Assembly (NCBI GenBank): GCA_019911805.1
Contig: JAIOJV010000111.1
Coordinates: 1-60,190 of the forward strand
DNA: 60,190 nt
Source: Gammaproteobacteria bacterium
GTDB taxonomy: Bacteria > Pseudomonadota > Gammaproteobacteria > Thiohalobacterales > Thiohalobacteraceae
Direction of reading: 5' to 3'
Within the stretch, counting starts at the first letter, position 1; each line of letters starts with the position of its first letter. A model generated the notes under the pieces. The model was not told the DNA's origin. It worked only from the letters and a program-made list of their open reading frames with translations, and made no database searches. This document shows positions 1 to 8,873 of the stretch, one piece after another. A program made the translations under genes and the position numbers.

Positions 1-49
1 GGGGCAGGCCGCTATTATGGTGGGTGTAGGCGGTGATGCGCTAGAGTGA

Positions 50-117
50 GTGAGGCGTGAGGCGTGAGGCGTGAGGCGTGAGGAACGAGGAACGAGGAAC
101 GAGGAACGAGGAGGTGA
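50..117. repeat. Heptamer tandem repeats at the quinone reductase start
   Basis: About five copies of GTGAGGC are followed by about four copies of the related heptamer AACGAGG. The array ends at the GAGGTGAGGA ribosome-binding region of the next gene. Both units are purine-rich 7-mers, so slippage would change the distance between any upstream promoter and the start codon. The array stays open in the frame of the downstream gene, but the encoded Arg/Glu-rich peptide does not resemble the protein family, so I treat the array as untranslated. Confidence 0.75.
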
Positions 118-121
118 GGAT

Positions 122-1123
122 ATGAAGGCAATGTTGATGACGGCGGTGGGCGGGCCGGAGGTGCTGGTGTTCGCGGACGTGCCGGAGCCGGCGCTGACGG
201 CGCCGGACCAGGTCAAGGTGCGGCTGCGGGCCGCCGGGGTCAATCCCGTCGACACCAAGCTGCGCGCACATGGCCTGCTGGTGCCCGATGCACTGCCGCA
301 CATCCTTGGCTGCGACGGTGCCGGCGAGGTGGTCGAGGTCGGCACGGAGGTGCACGGGCTGCAGGTGGGTGATGCCGTCTGGTACTGTCACGGCGGCCTC
401 GGTCGCGAACCCGGCAGTTACGCGGAATACAGCGTCGTGCCGGCGGCGGTGGCGCGGCGCGCGCCGGCCGGTATCGACGCCTGCCACGCGGCCGCGGGGC
501 CACTGGTGCTGATCACCGCCTGGGAGGCACTGTTCGACCGCGCCCGGCTGCAGGCGGATCAGACAGTGCTGATCCATGCCGGCGCCGGTGGCGTCGGCCA
601 TGTCGCCATCCAGTTGGCGCGCTGGACCGGTGCACGGGTGTGCACCACCGTCAGTTCCGCGGGCAATGCCGAGTTCGTCCGCGGCCTCGGCGCCGAGCGG
701 GTGATCGATTATCGCCGGGAGGATTTCGTGGCCGCGGTGAACGACTGGACCGACGGCCGCGGCGTGGACGTGGTGCTCGACTGCGTCGGCGGCGAGACCT
801 TCCACCGCAGCCTGGAGGCGGCCGCGTACTACGGCGATGTCGTCACACTGCTGGAACCGGGGGCCGACATCGACTGGACGGCGGCACGCAGCCGCAATCT
901 GTGCATCGGTTTCGTACTCATGCTCACGCCGATGCTGCACGATCTGCCGCAGGCACGCGCCCACCAGGGCGAGATCCTGGACCGCTGCGCGGTACTGCTC
1001 GACAGCGGCGAGCTGAGTCTGCAGGTCGCCGCGCAGTTGCCACTGAGCGCGGCGGCCGAGGCGCATGCACGCATCCAGGAGGGACATGTCCAGGGCAAGC
1101 TGGTCCTGGATCCACAGGCCTGA
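122..1123 (+). CDS. Zinc-independent MDR-family quinone oxidoreductase (Qor-like)
   Basis: A 333-residue medium-chain dehydrogenase/reductase of the NADPH:quinone oxidoreductase type, expected to be a soluble cytoplasmic enzyme reducing quinones or enones with NADPH. The N-terminal GroES-like half contains the family segment AAGVNPVDTKLR. A Rossmann half follows, with the nucleotide-binding glycine motif HAGAGGVGHVAIQLAR near residues 158-173. The four structural-zinc cysteines of true alcohol dehydrogenases are not visible. I chose the ATG at 122 because it follows GAGGTGAGGA and begins the conserved MKAMLM-type start; an upstream in-frame start would only add translated repeat. The gene appears monocistronic and converges on the glucan synthase gene. 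The substrate is not predictable. Confidence 0.88.
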   Translation: MKAMLMTAVGGPEVLVFADVPEPALTAPDQVKVRLRAAGVNPVDTKLRAHGLLVPDALPHILGCDGAGEVVEVGTEVHGLQVGDAVWYCHGGLGREPGSYAEYSVVPAAVARRAPAGIDACHAAAGPLVLITAWEALFDRARLQADQTVLIHAGAGGVGHVAIQLARWTGARVCTTVSSAGNAEFVRGLGAERVIDYRREDFVAAVNDWTDGRGVDVVLDCVGGETFHRSLEAAAYYGDVVTLLEPGADIDWTAARSRNLCIGFVLMLTPMLHDLPQARAHQGEILDRCAVLLDSGELSLQVAAQLPLSAAAEAHARIQEGHVQGKLVLDPQA

Positions 1124-1220
1124 GACACCCCGGGTACCCAAGACCGCAGCCAACCTGTGCCTGCGAGCCGCCCGCAACGGCGCGGCCCGGCGCTTACGTA
1201 CGCCGATATCCTGGGGAAAT

Positions 1221-1395
1221 GGCCACGGAAGCACACGGAATGACACGGAAACGGTGGAAGGGGGATCGATTTGAATTTTGCCCCGGGTGCTTATGTAAAC
1301 CGTAGGAACTATCACCCGTGGTCATCAGTCGCAGCTTGGTTTCCGGACTTTATAGAACGAATTTTTTCCGTGTTTTTCCGTGTGCTTCCGTGGCC
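1221..1395. repeat. Dispersed inverted repeat built from CACGGAA units (copy 1)
   Basis: The left arm at 1221-1250 reads GGCCACGGAAGCACACGGAA followed by TGACACGGAA. The right arm at 1366-1395 is its reverse complement with 28 of 30 bases matching. Each arm is three 10-base units ending in CACGGAA. The 115-base interior holds no credible gene. The element fills the space between the convergent 3' ends of the quinone reductase and glucan synthase genes. A second copy lies at 5949-6058, also between convergent genes. It could act as a two-way terminator, a REP-like element or a small non-autonomous mobile element; the sequence does not decide. Confidence 0.85.
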
Positions 1396-1448
1396 AAAAA
1401 GGGGTTTACTCATACATAAACGCCAGCAGCCGCAGACCGCGTGAACCG

Positions 1449-4079
1449 TCAGGTCTCCGGCTCGGCCGGGTCGAGCACGGCGCGGGCCATCTGCTGCATG
1501 CTGTGGGTCTCACCGATCCGACCGGCGGACAGCCTGGGGAAGGCGCTGATGATCGACACGAGCAGCGCGGCGGCATACGGCACCGATTGCAACAGCAGCA
1601 TCACCGCCCACATCAGCAGGTCCAGCGTCTCGGTACCGAAGCGATAGATGATGGACCCGGCGGCCAGCCACAACGCGATGCACATCAGCGTCTCCTCGCG
1701 CGCCGCGCCCAGCGCCTGCAGCAGGGCCTGCTTGTGTGCCTGCTTCGGAGTGCGGAAGAAGGGTTTGCTGCGCACGAAGAAGCCGGTGAGTATGGCCAGG
1801 CCGATGGTGTGGGTGAGTGCCAGGCCCGCCAGGGCCGCGGCCAGGGTCTGCACGGTGGTGGCGCCGACGCGGGTACGGTACAGATACACCAGCTTGCCGA
1901 TCTTGAACACGAACAGCGCCAGCGGCAGGATGGAGAACATCAGCAGTGGTGGATCGATATGCTCGGGGGCCGCGAGCATGGCGAACGACCAGGCCAGTGC
2001 CGCCATGTTGAAGACGAGATTGACGCCATCGGCGAGCCACGGCAGCCAGCCGGCCAGGAAGTGATAGCGCTGACCGGCGGTGAGCCGGCCCTGGCCGCGA
2101 CGCAGCAGCTGGCCGGCGTGCCGGCGCAGGATCTGTACCGAGCCGAAGGCCCAGCGGAAGCGCTGCTTCTTGAAGTCTATGAAGGTATCCGGCATCAAGC
2201 CGCGACCGTAGCTCCGCGGGATGTAGGACGCCTCCAGACCATGGGCGAAGATGCGCAGTCCCAGCTCCGCGTCTTCGGTGATGCACCATTCCGCCCAGCC
2301 ACCGATCGCTTCCAGCGCCGCTTTGCGCACCATGGTCATGGTGCCGTGCTGGATGATGGCGTTGCGCTCGTTGCGCGTGATCATGCCGATATAGAAGAAG
2401 CCGCGGTATTCGGCATAGCACATGGCCTTGAAGGCGTTCTCGCGGGCGTCGCGATAATCCTGAGGCGCCTGCACGATGCCGATACGCTCGTCGGTGAACC
2501 GTGGCGTGAGATCGCGCAGCCAGCGCGGATGGACGATGTAATCGCTGTCGATGACGGCGACGATCTGCGCATCGGCGACGGTGTGGCGCAGGGCGAAATT
2601 GAGGGCACCGGCCTTGAATCCGTCCAGCGGGTCCTGGTGGAAGAAGCGGAAACGCGGCCCCAGCGTCATGCAGTGGTCGCGCACCGGTTCCCAGACGGCC
2701 GGATCCCGGGTGTTGTTGTCGATGACGATGACCTCGAAATCGGGATAGTCGAGCGCCGCCAGGGCGTTCAGCGTCTCGATCATCATCTCCGGTGGTTCGT
2801 TGTAGGCCGGGACATGCACCGACACCTTCGGTAATTGCTCGTCGGGCACCGCCACGGGGCGGAACAGCCGGCGGTGTTCGCGTGTCCACAGGGCCTCGGC
2901 CCACTCATGCGCCTCGGCGAGCAGTACGGCGATGACACCGATCATGCCGACCATCAGCAGCAGCCCCACCACCACACTGGTGATGGTCAGGTACTGGTTC
3001 AGATAATCGTAGATGATCCACACGGCGGCGGTCGCGGCGACATAGGTGATCAGCGCCAGGAAGCTGCGGCCGCGGTTTGCGAGGCGCGTACTGTCGATCA
3101 GCAGCAGCGCGAAGGTCACGAAGGCCACGAACACCGAGATGCCAGCGAGGATCGGCCAATTGGGAATCCGCACGATGGGTTTGGAGAACTGGAATTTGGG
3201 CCGGCGTTCGACATCGTAGACGCCCCAGTAGGCACCGACCGCGCCCTCGGTCTCGCGCTTCCAGGTCTGGTCGAACGCCTCCATGATGTAGTAGATATAT
3301 TTTTCCCGCGCGGCAACGTCCAGAAAGCGCCGCAGGAACACCGCCTCGTTGGCGGCGGAGGCCACGGCACCACCGCGGGTGCGGCCGTTACTGGGCCAGC
3401 CCACCTCACCGATGACGATCGGCTTGCCGGGATACAGCGTCTTGAGTTCGTTGATGCTGTTGATGGCGTAGGTCACGCCCTCGTTGACCGGAATGCCTTC
3501 CCAGTAGGGCAGCAGATGGACGGTGATGTAGTCGACATGTTCGACCAGCTCGGGATGGTCCTTCCAGATATAGGGCGGTTCGGCGGTACTGACCGGGATG
3601 TCGATGTTTGCGCGGGCGTAGTCCAGGTAGTTGATGAGCTCCGCCACCGGTATGTCCTTGCGCAGCAGCACCTCGTTACCGACGAGGATACGCACCACGT
3701 TGCGCGAGCGGGCCGCGATGTGCAGCATGCGGTCGAGTTCAACCCGGGTCTTCTTGGCATTGGGTCCCACCCAGGCACCGAGTGCGACATTGATGCCGTG
3801 CCGCTCCGCCAGCTTCGGTATCTCGCCCAGTGTGTTCTCCACGGTGTAGGTGCGCACCGCATAGGTCTCGCCCGACAGCAGCGCGAGATCGGCATCGATC
3901 TGCGCTTCACTCGGATACTTGCTCCAGATCGGGGCCTGATTGGCGTGATAGGGCGAGAAGGCGAAGCCCTGGATGCGCTCCGGCCACGGCGGTTCGGAAT
4001 CCGGATTGTTGTAGAGCGCCCAACCCAGGATGGTCAGCGTGGCGATCGCGATGGCGATGAGGAAGCTGGACTTGTGCAT
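1449..4079 (-). CDS. GH17-GT2 fusion, NdvB-like beta-1,3-glucan synthase
   Basis: An 876-residue inner-membrane protein joining a glycoside hydrolase family 17 domain to a processive family 2 glycosyltransferase. Residues 1-23 form a membrane anchor. The GH17 part (about 35-300) keeps both catalytic glutamates: VGNEV (E136, acid/base) and IGEVGWPS (E225, nucleophile). Two or three membrane segments follow (about 308-388). The GT2 domain has DSD (511-513), TED (601-603) and QRFRW (639-643), then C-terminal membrane helices. Proteins of this architecture, such as Pseudomonas NdvB, make periplasmic beta-1,3-linked glucans from UDP-glucose, with GH17 remodelling or cyclising the chain. The start at 4079 was chosen because the upstream frame is not protein-like and the signal anchor begins there. 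Linkage and cyclisation are inferred from the family. Confidence 0.88.
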   Translation of the reverse strand: MHKSSFLIAIAIATLTILGWALYNNPDSEPPWPERIQGFAFSPYHANQAPIWSKYPSEAQIDADLALLSGETYAVRTYTVENTLGEIPKLAERHGINVALGAWVGPNAKKTRVELDRMLHIAARSRNVVRILVGNEVLLRKDIPVAELINYLDYARANIDIPVSTAEPPYIWKDHPELVEHVDYITVHLLPYWEGIPVNEGVTYAINSINELKTLYPGKPIVIGEVGWPSNGRTRGGAVASAANEAVFLRRFLDVAAREKYIYYIMEAFDQTWKRETEGAVGAYWGVYDVERRPKFQFSKPIVRIPNWPILAGISVFVAFVTFALLLIDSTRLANRGRSFLALITYVAATAAVWIIYDYLNQYLTITSVVVGLLLMVGMIGVIAVLLAEAHEWAEALWTREHRRLFRPVAVPDEQLPKVSVHVPAYNEPPEMMIETLNALAALDYPDFEVIVIDNNTRDPAVWEPVRDHCMTLGPRFRFFHQDPLDGFKAGALNFALRHTVADAQIVAVIDSDYIVHPRWLRDLTPRFTDERIGIVQAPQDYRDARENAFKAMCYAEYRGFFYIGMITRNERNAIIQHGTMTMVRKAALEAIGGWAEWCITEDAELGLRIFAHGLEASYIPRSYGRGLMPDTFIDFKKQRFRWAFGSVQILRRHAGQLLRRGQGRLTAGQRYHFLAGWLPWLADGVNLVFNMAALAWSFAMLAAPEHIDPPLLMFSILPLALFVFKIGKLVYLYRTRVGATTVQTLAAALAGLALTHTIGLAILTGFFVRSKPFFRTPKQAHKQALLQALGAAREETLMCIALWLAAGSIIYRFGTETLDLLMWAVMLLLQSVPYAAALLVSIISAFPRLSAGRIGETHSMQQMARAVLDPAEPET

Positions 4080-4263
4080 GGACCTGGGGTCGTGGCCCCT
4101 TATGCCGGTAGGCAGCGGCTGGGGTTGAATATTCCACCGGTGATGGTGCTGGACCCTGTGTACGGTCGGCAGGCCGGCCCGGCGGCGAGGCTGCGGAGGA
4201 CCGTCGCGGCGCTCAGTATACGGGCCGTCACGGGGAAATCCAGGGCACCGGTCCCGACCTGGA

Positions 4264-5094
4264 TCAGGCGGCCGGCCAGCGGGCCGGATCGACCCGGTAA
4301 TAGTCCTGCAGCCGGGCATAGATGGCCGGATACTCCACCCGCAGCTCACGCGGCAGTTCGAAGAAGTACTCGGTAAGCACCGCAAAGAATTCTGCAGGGC
4401 TTTCCGCGGCATAGGGGTCCAGCCAGGTGTCCTCGCCGGCTGCGACGTGGCGGCGGTGATGTTCGTAGGCCGGCAGGAAGGCGGCCGACCAGGCGGCGCG
4501 GCCCCGCCGCCCCAGGCCGGCAGGCACGCCATTGGTGCTGCCGGAGCGATGATCGAGCTGATGGGCGAATTCGTGCAGCACGACATTGTAGCCGTCGCCA
4601 CTGTCCATACCGCCCATCAGGGTATCGTCCCAGGACAGTACCAGCTGGCCCTTCTCCCAGGACTCGCCGCTCAGCACCCGGCGCTCGCGGCGTTGCACCC
4701 CGGCCTCGTCCCAGACCTCGCGGTCGACGATGAAGCGCGCCGGGTACAAGACGATGCTGTGCAACTCGGGGTAATAGTCCGGCGTGCGGTTGAACAGCAG
4801 CAGGGCCGCCTGGGCGGCGACGATGACACGCATCGTATCCGTGACCTGCAGGCCGTGCGTACCGTGGAAATCCTTCTCGGCCAGCAGTACCTGGACGTGG
4901 CCGTGCAGCTGTGTGCGCAGCGCCGGCGGCAGCCGTCGATAGAGTGGCAGGTGCGTCTCCAGCACGGTGCTCCAGGCCGGCGGGAAGGCCTGCGCGCGCA
5001 GGGCCGCGCGCCGCCGTGCGCGCAGGCGCGCACGCGCCACCGGCCAGGCCAGCAGCGTCAGGGTGAGACCGAGAATGAGCAGTACGGGCAGCAT
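4264..5094 (-). CDS. mtfA: M90-family zinc peptidase, MtfA-like
   Basis: A 276-residue protein of the MtfA (DgsA anti-repressor) family, close to the roughly 265 residues of E. coli MtfA. The zinc motif HEFAH is at 174-178, and a downstream acidic stretch (ESPAEFFAVLTEYFFE) probably supplies the third ligand. The N-terminus (residues 1-20) is a hydrophobic segment, suggesting membrane anchoring. E. coli MtfA is a cytosolic zinc-dependent aminopeptidase that binds the glucose repressor Mlc. No Mlc or PTS gene is seen here, so the physiological partner is unknown. The start at 5094 precedes the hydrophobic segment. The gene is divergent from the rhomboid gene with only about 100 bases between them. 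Confidence 0.85.
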   Translation of the reverse strand: MLPVLLILGLTLTLLAWPVARARLRARRRAALRAQAFPPAWSTVLETHLPLYRRLPPALRTQLHGHVQVLLAEKDFHGTHGLQVTDTMRVIVAAQAALLLFNRTPDYYPELHSIVLYPARFIVDREVWDEAGVQRRERRVLSGESWEKGQLVLSWDDTLMGGMDSGDGYNVVLHEFAHQLDHRSGSTNGVPAGLGRRGRAAWSAAFLPAYEHHRRHVAAGEDTWLDPYAAESPAEFFAVLTEYFFELPRELRVEYPAIYARLQDYYRVDPARWPAA

Positions 5095-5197
5095 GGGGCT
5101 GGTGCGATCCCGGGAGTCGTGGACCGCCGTAGTGTACCCTGTGTCCTTCCTGGTTAAATGCCGTGTGCGCGCCGGCACCGGCCGATGGCGGAGCCCT

Positions 5198-5899
5198 ATG
5201 ATTCCCCTGCGTGACGACAACCCGACTTCCATCACGCCGGTACTGACCGTCGGGTTGATCGTGGTCTGTGTCCTGGCGTTCTTCTGGCAGCTGTCCTTCG
5301 GTATGCAGCAGGAACGTGTGGTCTACGCGCTCGGGCTGATCCCGGCCGTGCTGTTCGGACACGCCCAGCTGCCGGATGGGATCGCGTGGGTCGCGCCCCA
5401 GGCCACCTTGTTCACCTCCATGTTCCTGCATGGTGGCTGGATGCACCTGATCGGCAACATGCTCTATCTGTGGATCTTCGGCGATAACGTCGAGGAGGCC
5501 ATGGGGCATGCGCGCTTCCTCATGTTCTACCTCGTCTGCGGGCTGGCCGCCGCCTTGGCCCAGGCCCTGCCGGACCCGCAGTCCGTCATCCCCATGATCG
5601 GCGCCAGCGGTGCGATCTCCGGTGTACTCGGCGCCTACCTGCTGCTGTTTCCGCATGCCCGGGTGCTGGTGGTCATCCCCTTCGGCTTTTATCTGCACAG
5701 CATGTCGATCAAGGCCGGCTGGGTACTGGGCTTCTGGTTCGTGATCCAGCTGGTCAGCTCGATACCCGCCGCCGGGCAGCAGGGTGGCGTCGCCTTCGGT
5801 GCGCATATCGGCGGTTTCATCGCCGGCCTGCTGCTGGTGCCGCTGTTCAAGCGGCGCGGTGTGCGGCTGTTCCAGCCGGGGCGTTTCGGCCGACGCTGA
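5198..5899 (+). CDS. Rhomboid-family intramembrane serine protease
   Basis: A 233-residue polytopic inner-membrane protein with the rhomboid catalytic set. The oxyanion asparagine lies in HLIGNMLYLW (N87), the nucleophile in GASG (S137), and the catalytic histidine in GAHIGGF (H203). About six membrane helices fit the basic rhomboid fold, and the L1 loop carries the usual WMH element before N87. It cleaves single-pass membrane proteins within or near the bilayer; its substrates cannot be predicted. The ATG at 5198 is chosen over longer in-frame starts because the upstream part overlaps the divergent peptidase gene and is only Arg/Ala-rich. The gene ends just before repeat copy 2. Confidence 0.9.
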   Translation: MIPLRDDNPTSITPVLTVGLIVVCVLAFFWQLSFGMQQERVVYALGLIPAVLFGHAQLPDGIAWVAPQATLFTSMFLHGGWMHLIGNMLYLWIFGDNVEEAMGHARFLMFYLVCGLAAALAQALPDPQSVIPMIGASGAISGVLGAYLLLFPHARVLVVIPFGFYLHSMSIKAGWVLGFWFVIQLVSSIPAAGQQGGVAFGAHIGGFIAGLLLVPLFKRRGVRLFQPGRFGRR

Positions 5900-5948
5900 G
5901 GATGAGGTCCGCAGGCTGCGCCTCGGCGGGTCTTATTTAAAGATCGAT

Positions 5949-6058
5949 GGCCACGGAACCACACGGAACAACACGGAAAAAGTTCAAGAGTCGAAGGGAA
6001 CAGATCTCAAATCCATCGTCATTCCACCATCGAATTCTTTCCGTGGTGTTCCGTGGCC
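5949..6058. repeat. Dispersed inverted repeat built from CACGGAA units (copy 2)
   Basis: The left arm at 5949-5978 has three 10-base units (GGCCACGGAA, CCACACGGAA, CAACACGGAA). The right arm at 6039-6058 has only two units in inverted orientation. The outer 10 bases match those of copy 1 exactly. It separates the convergent rhomboid and CDP-archaeol-synthase-like genes, so both copies in this window occupy the same kind of site. Confidence 0.82.
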
Positions 6059-6125
6059 AAGAGCGGTTTGAATTCTCTCGCCGTGCACTACAGTGCCGCC
6101 GTATCCTGCCGGGTGTGCCTCGCCG

Positions 6126-6614
6126 TCAATACGGTCGCCGGCGGATGTTGAGGCGATACAAGGCCTGCGACAGCAACAGCTCGATGATCAGGAAGACGGC
6201 GGTCAGTTGCAGCGCATCCGCGAACGTCAGGCCGAGGCGCGGTGCGACCACCAGCAGCGGCAGCAGCGACTCCGGCACCTGATCCAGTCCGAAGGCCATG
6301 CCGCTGGGCGCGATGCTGAGGCGGCGTTTGATGAAGCTCGACAGCAGGTCGCCGGCCATGGCGGCGGCGGCCACGGTCAAGCCGAGGGTGCAGGGCAGGG
6401 CGAGCAGGGGTGCGAGGATGGTGCCGGTCAGCAGGGCCGCGAACAGACCGCGCCAGGTCTTGGACGTGCCCAACAGTGGCTGGTCGTCGTGCAGCCGCCG
6501 ATTGCCATCGATCGGTGCCGCACCATGCCGTCCGAACAGCTTGCGCGCGACGATGGGCGCGCCGTTCGCGGCCACCAGCAGCACGAGCAGCCTGGCTGCG
6601 ATCCAAAGGTCCAT
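6126..6614 (-). CDS. CDP-archaeol synthase-like (DUF46/CarS-family) membrane protein
   Basis: A 162-residue protein with about four or five membrane helices, resembling the DUF46 family whose archaeal member CarS activates unsaturated archaetidic acid with CTP. Supporting segments are KTWRG after the first loop, GDLLSSFIKRRL with its paired basic residues near 90, and GLDQVPESL after it. These correspond to the polar nucleotide-binding loop of CDP-lipid synthases. In bacteria the substrate is unknown; a CDP-activated lipid or isoprenoid phosphate is the family-based guess. It is the last gene of a leftward series (DUF4197, nnrS, norD), with about 90 bases to the preceding gene, so co-transcription is possible but not shown. 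Confidence 0.72.
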   Translation of the reverse strand: MDLWIAARLLVLLVAANGAPIVARKLFGRHGAAPIDGNRRLHDDQPLLGTSKTWRGLFAALLTGTILAPLLALPCTLGLTVAAAAMAGDLLSSFIKRRLSIAPSGMAFGLDQVPESLLPLLVVAPRLGLTFADALQLTAVFLIIELLLSQALYRLNIRRRPY

Positions 6615-6703
6615 GTCCGACGGTTCTCCGGCCTGCCTTTCTTATTGTCGGACGTATAATGCGGTATCCCTGCGCAGCGGACCACTGTGCCGACCGCAGG
6701 TCG

Positions 6704-7468
6704 TCAGCGACCGACGCTGCCGAAGACCTTCTTCAGCAGGTCGGTCGAGCGCGCCACCGGATTCTCGCGGATGTGCTTTTCCTCCTCGGCCATCGTCAGG
6801 AACAGGCCATCGAGCGCCTTGTCGGTGACGTAGCTGTCGAGATCGAGGCTGCGGGTGTCGACCAGGGCGCTGGCACCACCGGCCTGGTCGAGCAGGTTCT
6901 TGTACGATGCCGTTACGCCGGTGCGCGCAGTTGCGGCGCTGACGATGGGGCGGAACTTCTCCCGCAGGCTGTCGCTGCGTTGGGTGCGGAAATACTGGGT
7001 CGCGGCATCGTCCGGTCCCGTGAGGATGGTCTTGGCATCGGCCAGGGTCATGGCACGGATCGCGCCACGGAACTCATCCAGCGCCACCGGCACGGCCTGC
7101 TCCGCCGCGTGGTTCATGGTGCCTTCGAACTCATCGACCATGGCGCCCTGGCCGACGGCGCGCAGGCCCTTTTCGACCCAGCTCAGACGTTCGGGTAGCG
7201 GGATGCGTACGGCGGGGTTATTGAGATAGCCGCCGTCCTGCCCCAGTTGTTTGACAGCGATCTGTGCGGCCTGGTCCAGGGCCTCTTTGAGACCCGCGGA
7301 CATCTCGCTGTCGGTGAGCGATTGGACGCCGGCAGTCGATGTGGATTTCGATGGCAACGGCAGCTTGTTCAGCAGATCCTGCCAGGCCGTGTGACCCGAC
7401 AGGGGCAGGCTCGACAGGGCGATGATGGCGGCGACGAAACGGGTGGTTTTTGGGCGGATGGTTTTCAT
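6704..7468 (-). CDS. DUF4197 exported protein
   Basis: A 254-residue protein with a cleavable signal peptide (about residues 1-27, ending SGHTA-W) and a mostly helical body. It matches the DUF4197 family pattern: the early LTDSEMSAGLKEAL stretch, the NPAVRIPLPE element, and a C-terminal segment ending in a K-x-F-G motif. The family is found in proteobacterial periplasms and has no established function. The start at 7468 is chosen because it opens the signal peptide and follows a GGGA sequence. The neighbours are nnrS upstream and the CarS-like gene downstream, which does not help define its role. Confidence 0.8.
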   Translation of the reverse strand: MKTIRPKTTRFVAAIIALSSLPLSGHTAWQDLLNKLPLPSKSTSTAGVQSLTDSEMSAGLKEALDQAAQIAVKQLGQDGGYLNNPAVRIPLPERLSWVEKGLRAVGQGAMVDEFEGTMNHAAEQAVPVALDEFRGAIRAMTLADAKTILTGPDDAATQYFRTQRSDSLREKFRPIVSAATARTGVTASYKNLLDQAGGASALVDTRSLDLDSYVTDKALDGLFLTMAEEEKHIRENPVARSTDLLKKVFGSVGR

Positions 7469-7532
7469 GGCGGTCCCTCCGTTGGACGAGGGGTCCATGG
7501 TAACGCGAGTCCGTACCCGCCGATAGCGGCCC

Positions 7533-8753
7533 TCAGCCCGGCTTGCCGTCGATGCGCGGCCGCAGATAGAGCGGTGCGAAGCGGCTCGCCCACACCAGCA
7601 TGACGATGAGCCACAACACCGCCGCCCACAGCATCGTGGGTATACCGAACAGCCGGGCGGTGAACGGCAGGTCACCGGCAATACGCACTATGGCGGTGGC
7701 CTGCAGGCCCCAGCAGCACCACCAGACGAGGTTGTCGGCGACCAGTGGCCGGCCGGAATGGCCCAGGGTGACGCGGCTGGCCATGGCCAGCGTCATGCCA
7801 CCCACCAACCCGATGCCGAGCGCGTGCAGCGGTGCACGGCCCAGCGACAGCCCACTGTCGGTGAGCAGCAGCAGGCTTTCGAGCGCATACAACGCCATGC
7901 CGATGCCGAACCAGGCGAAGGCCATGTGCAGGATGGCGAGCAGACGCACCTCGAAACTGCGCCGCAGACCCCAGCGCGCCGTGAGATAGAAACCGATGCC
8001 AGCCAGTGACAGGTCGAACAGGAGACGCCACCCCCACAGGCCCAACTGCTCGCTCGCGACATGTGCGGCGAACAACAGTGGCAGCGCGGCGAGGACCCAC
8101 ATCGGCTGCACGACCGTATAGGGTTTGAGCACGGTGCTGCTGAAAAACGGCAGCATACGATGCGCCACGGTGAGCAGTACCGGCAGCACGAAGCCCCACT
8201 GACCGAGCGTCAGGGCCCCCTGCACCCAGTGCGGGTCGTTCCACAGTACGCCGAGCCCGAAGACGACCATACCGGTCCCGCCGAGGAACAGATAGACATT
8301 CAGATAGGATTCGTGTGTCTTGTCGCGTGCCGACGCTGCGCGAAACACGCGGTACATATCGGTCAGTCCGATCGCCCAGCCGACCGCCTGCAGCAGCGCA
8401 CCGACGCCCAGCAGCGCCGCGTGCGTGAACAGCCCGACATAGACCAGCGTCGTGCCCGTCGCCATCACCAGGCAGCTCGCCACATAACGCGACCGTGCGA
8501 TCTCGGGGCCACTCATCCAGCGCGGATACGTGACCATGAGGAAGCCGAAAAAGAAGTAGGGAAACAGGCTGTAGAGCATGAGGTAGCCGTGTCCCCAGAA
8601 CGGCGGCACCGTCATCCCCGGCAAAGACGTGCCGCCGAAATGGCGCAGCGCGAGTTCGGCGCACCAGTACAGCAGGGTCAGTACCAGCTGCAGGCTGCCC
8701 ACGAACATCATTACGCGGTGGGGGGCGGCGGTGAAGATTTTCCAGTGCGACAT
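7533..8753 (-). CDS. nnrS: NnrS-family haem-copper membrane protein
   Basis: About 406 residues with roughly twelve membrane helices, matching NnrS. In Rhodobacter and Vibrio this haem/copper membrane protein is induced by nitric oxide and protects against nitrosative stress. Visible family features are the N-terminal WKIFTAAPHR, the HGYLMLYSLFPYFFFGF segment with its conserved histidine, RMLPFF in the middle, and late histidines such as GHSGRP. The ATG at 8753 is preferred because AAGAG precedes it; an ATG at 8783 in the same frame would add ten polar residues without a clear ribosome-binding site. It follows norD in the same direction by about 120 bases, consistent with an NO-response group. 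Confidence 0.87.
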   Translation of the reverse strand: MSHWKIFTAAPHRVMMFVGSLQLVLTLLYWCAELALRHFGGTSLPGMTVPPFWGHGYLMLYSLFPYFFFGFLMVTYPRWMSGPEIARSRYVASCLVMATGTTLVYVGLFTHAALLGVGALLQAVGWAIGLTDMYRVFRAASARDKTHESYLNVYLFLGGTGMVVFGLGVLWNDPHWVQGALTLGQWGFVLPVLLTVAHRMLPFFSSTVLKPYTVVQPMWVLAALPLLFAAHVASEQLGLWGWRLLFDLSLAGIGFYLTARWGLRRSFEVRLLAILHMAFAWFGIGMALYALESLLLLTDSGLSLGRAPLHALGIGLVGGMTLAMASRVTLGHSGRPLVADNLVWWCCWGLQATAIVRIAGDLPFTARLFGIPTMLWAAVLWLIVMLVWASRFAPLYLRPRIDGKPG

Positions 8754-8873
8754 GCGGTTCGTCTCTTGTTGTTGGCGGTTCATGCCGGGTCGGTCTGCGG
8801 CTGTGCAACACGCCGTACGATACCAGATCGTGGTTCGGCGTCGATCGAGACCCCAGTGGCTGTCAGGGTAATC

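Noticed and set aside
50-117. Possible CRISPR array
   Set aside because: Units are only 7 bases, directly adjoining, with no spacers and no cas genes.
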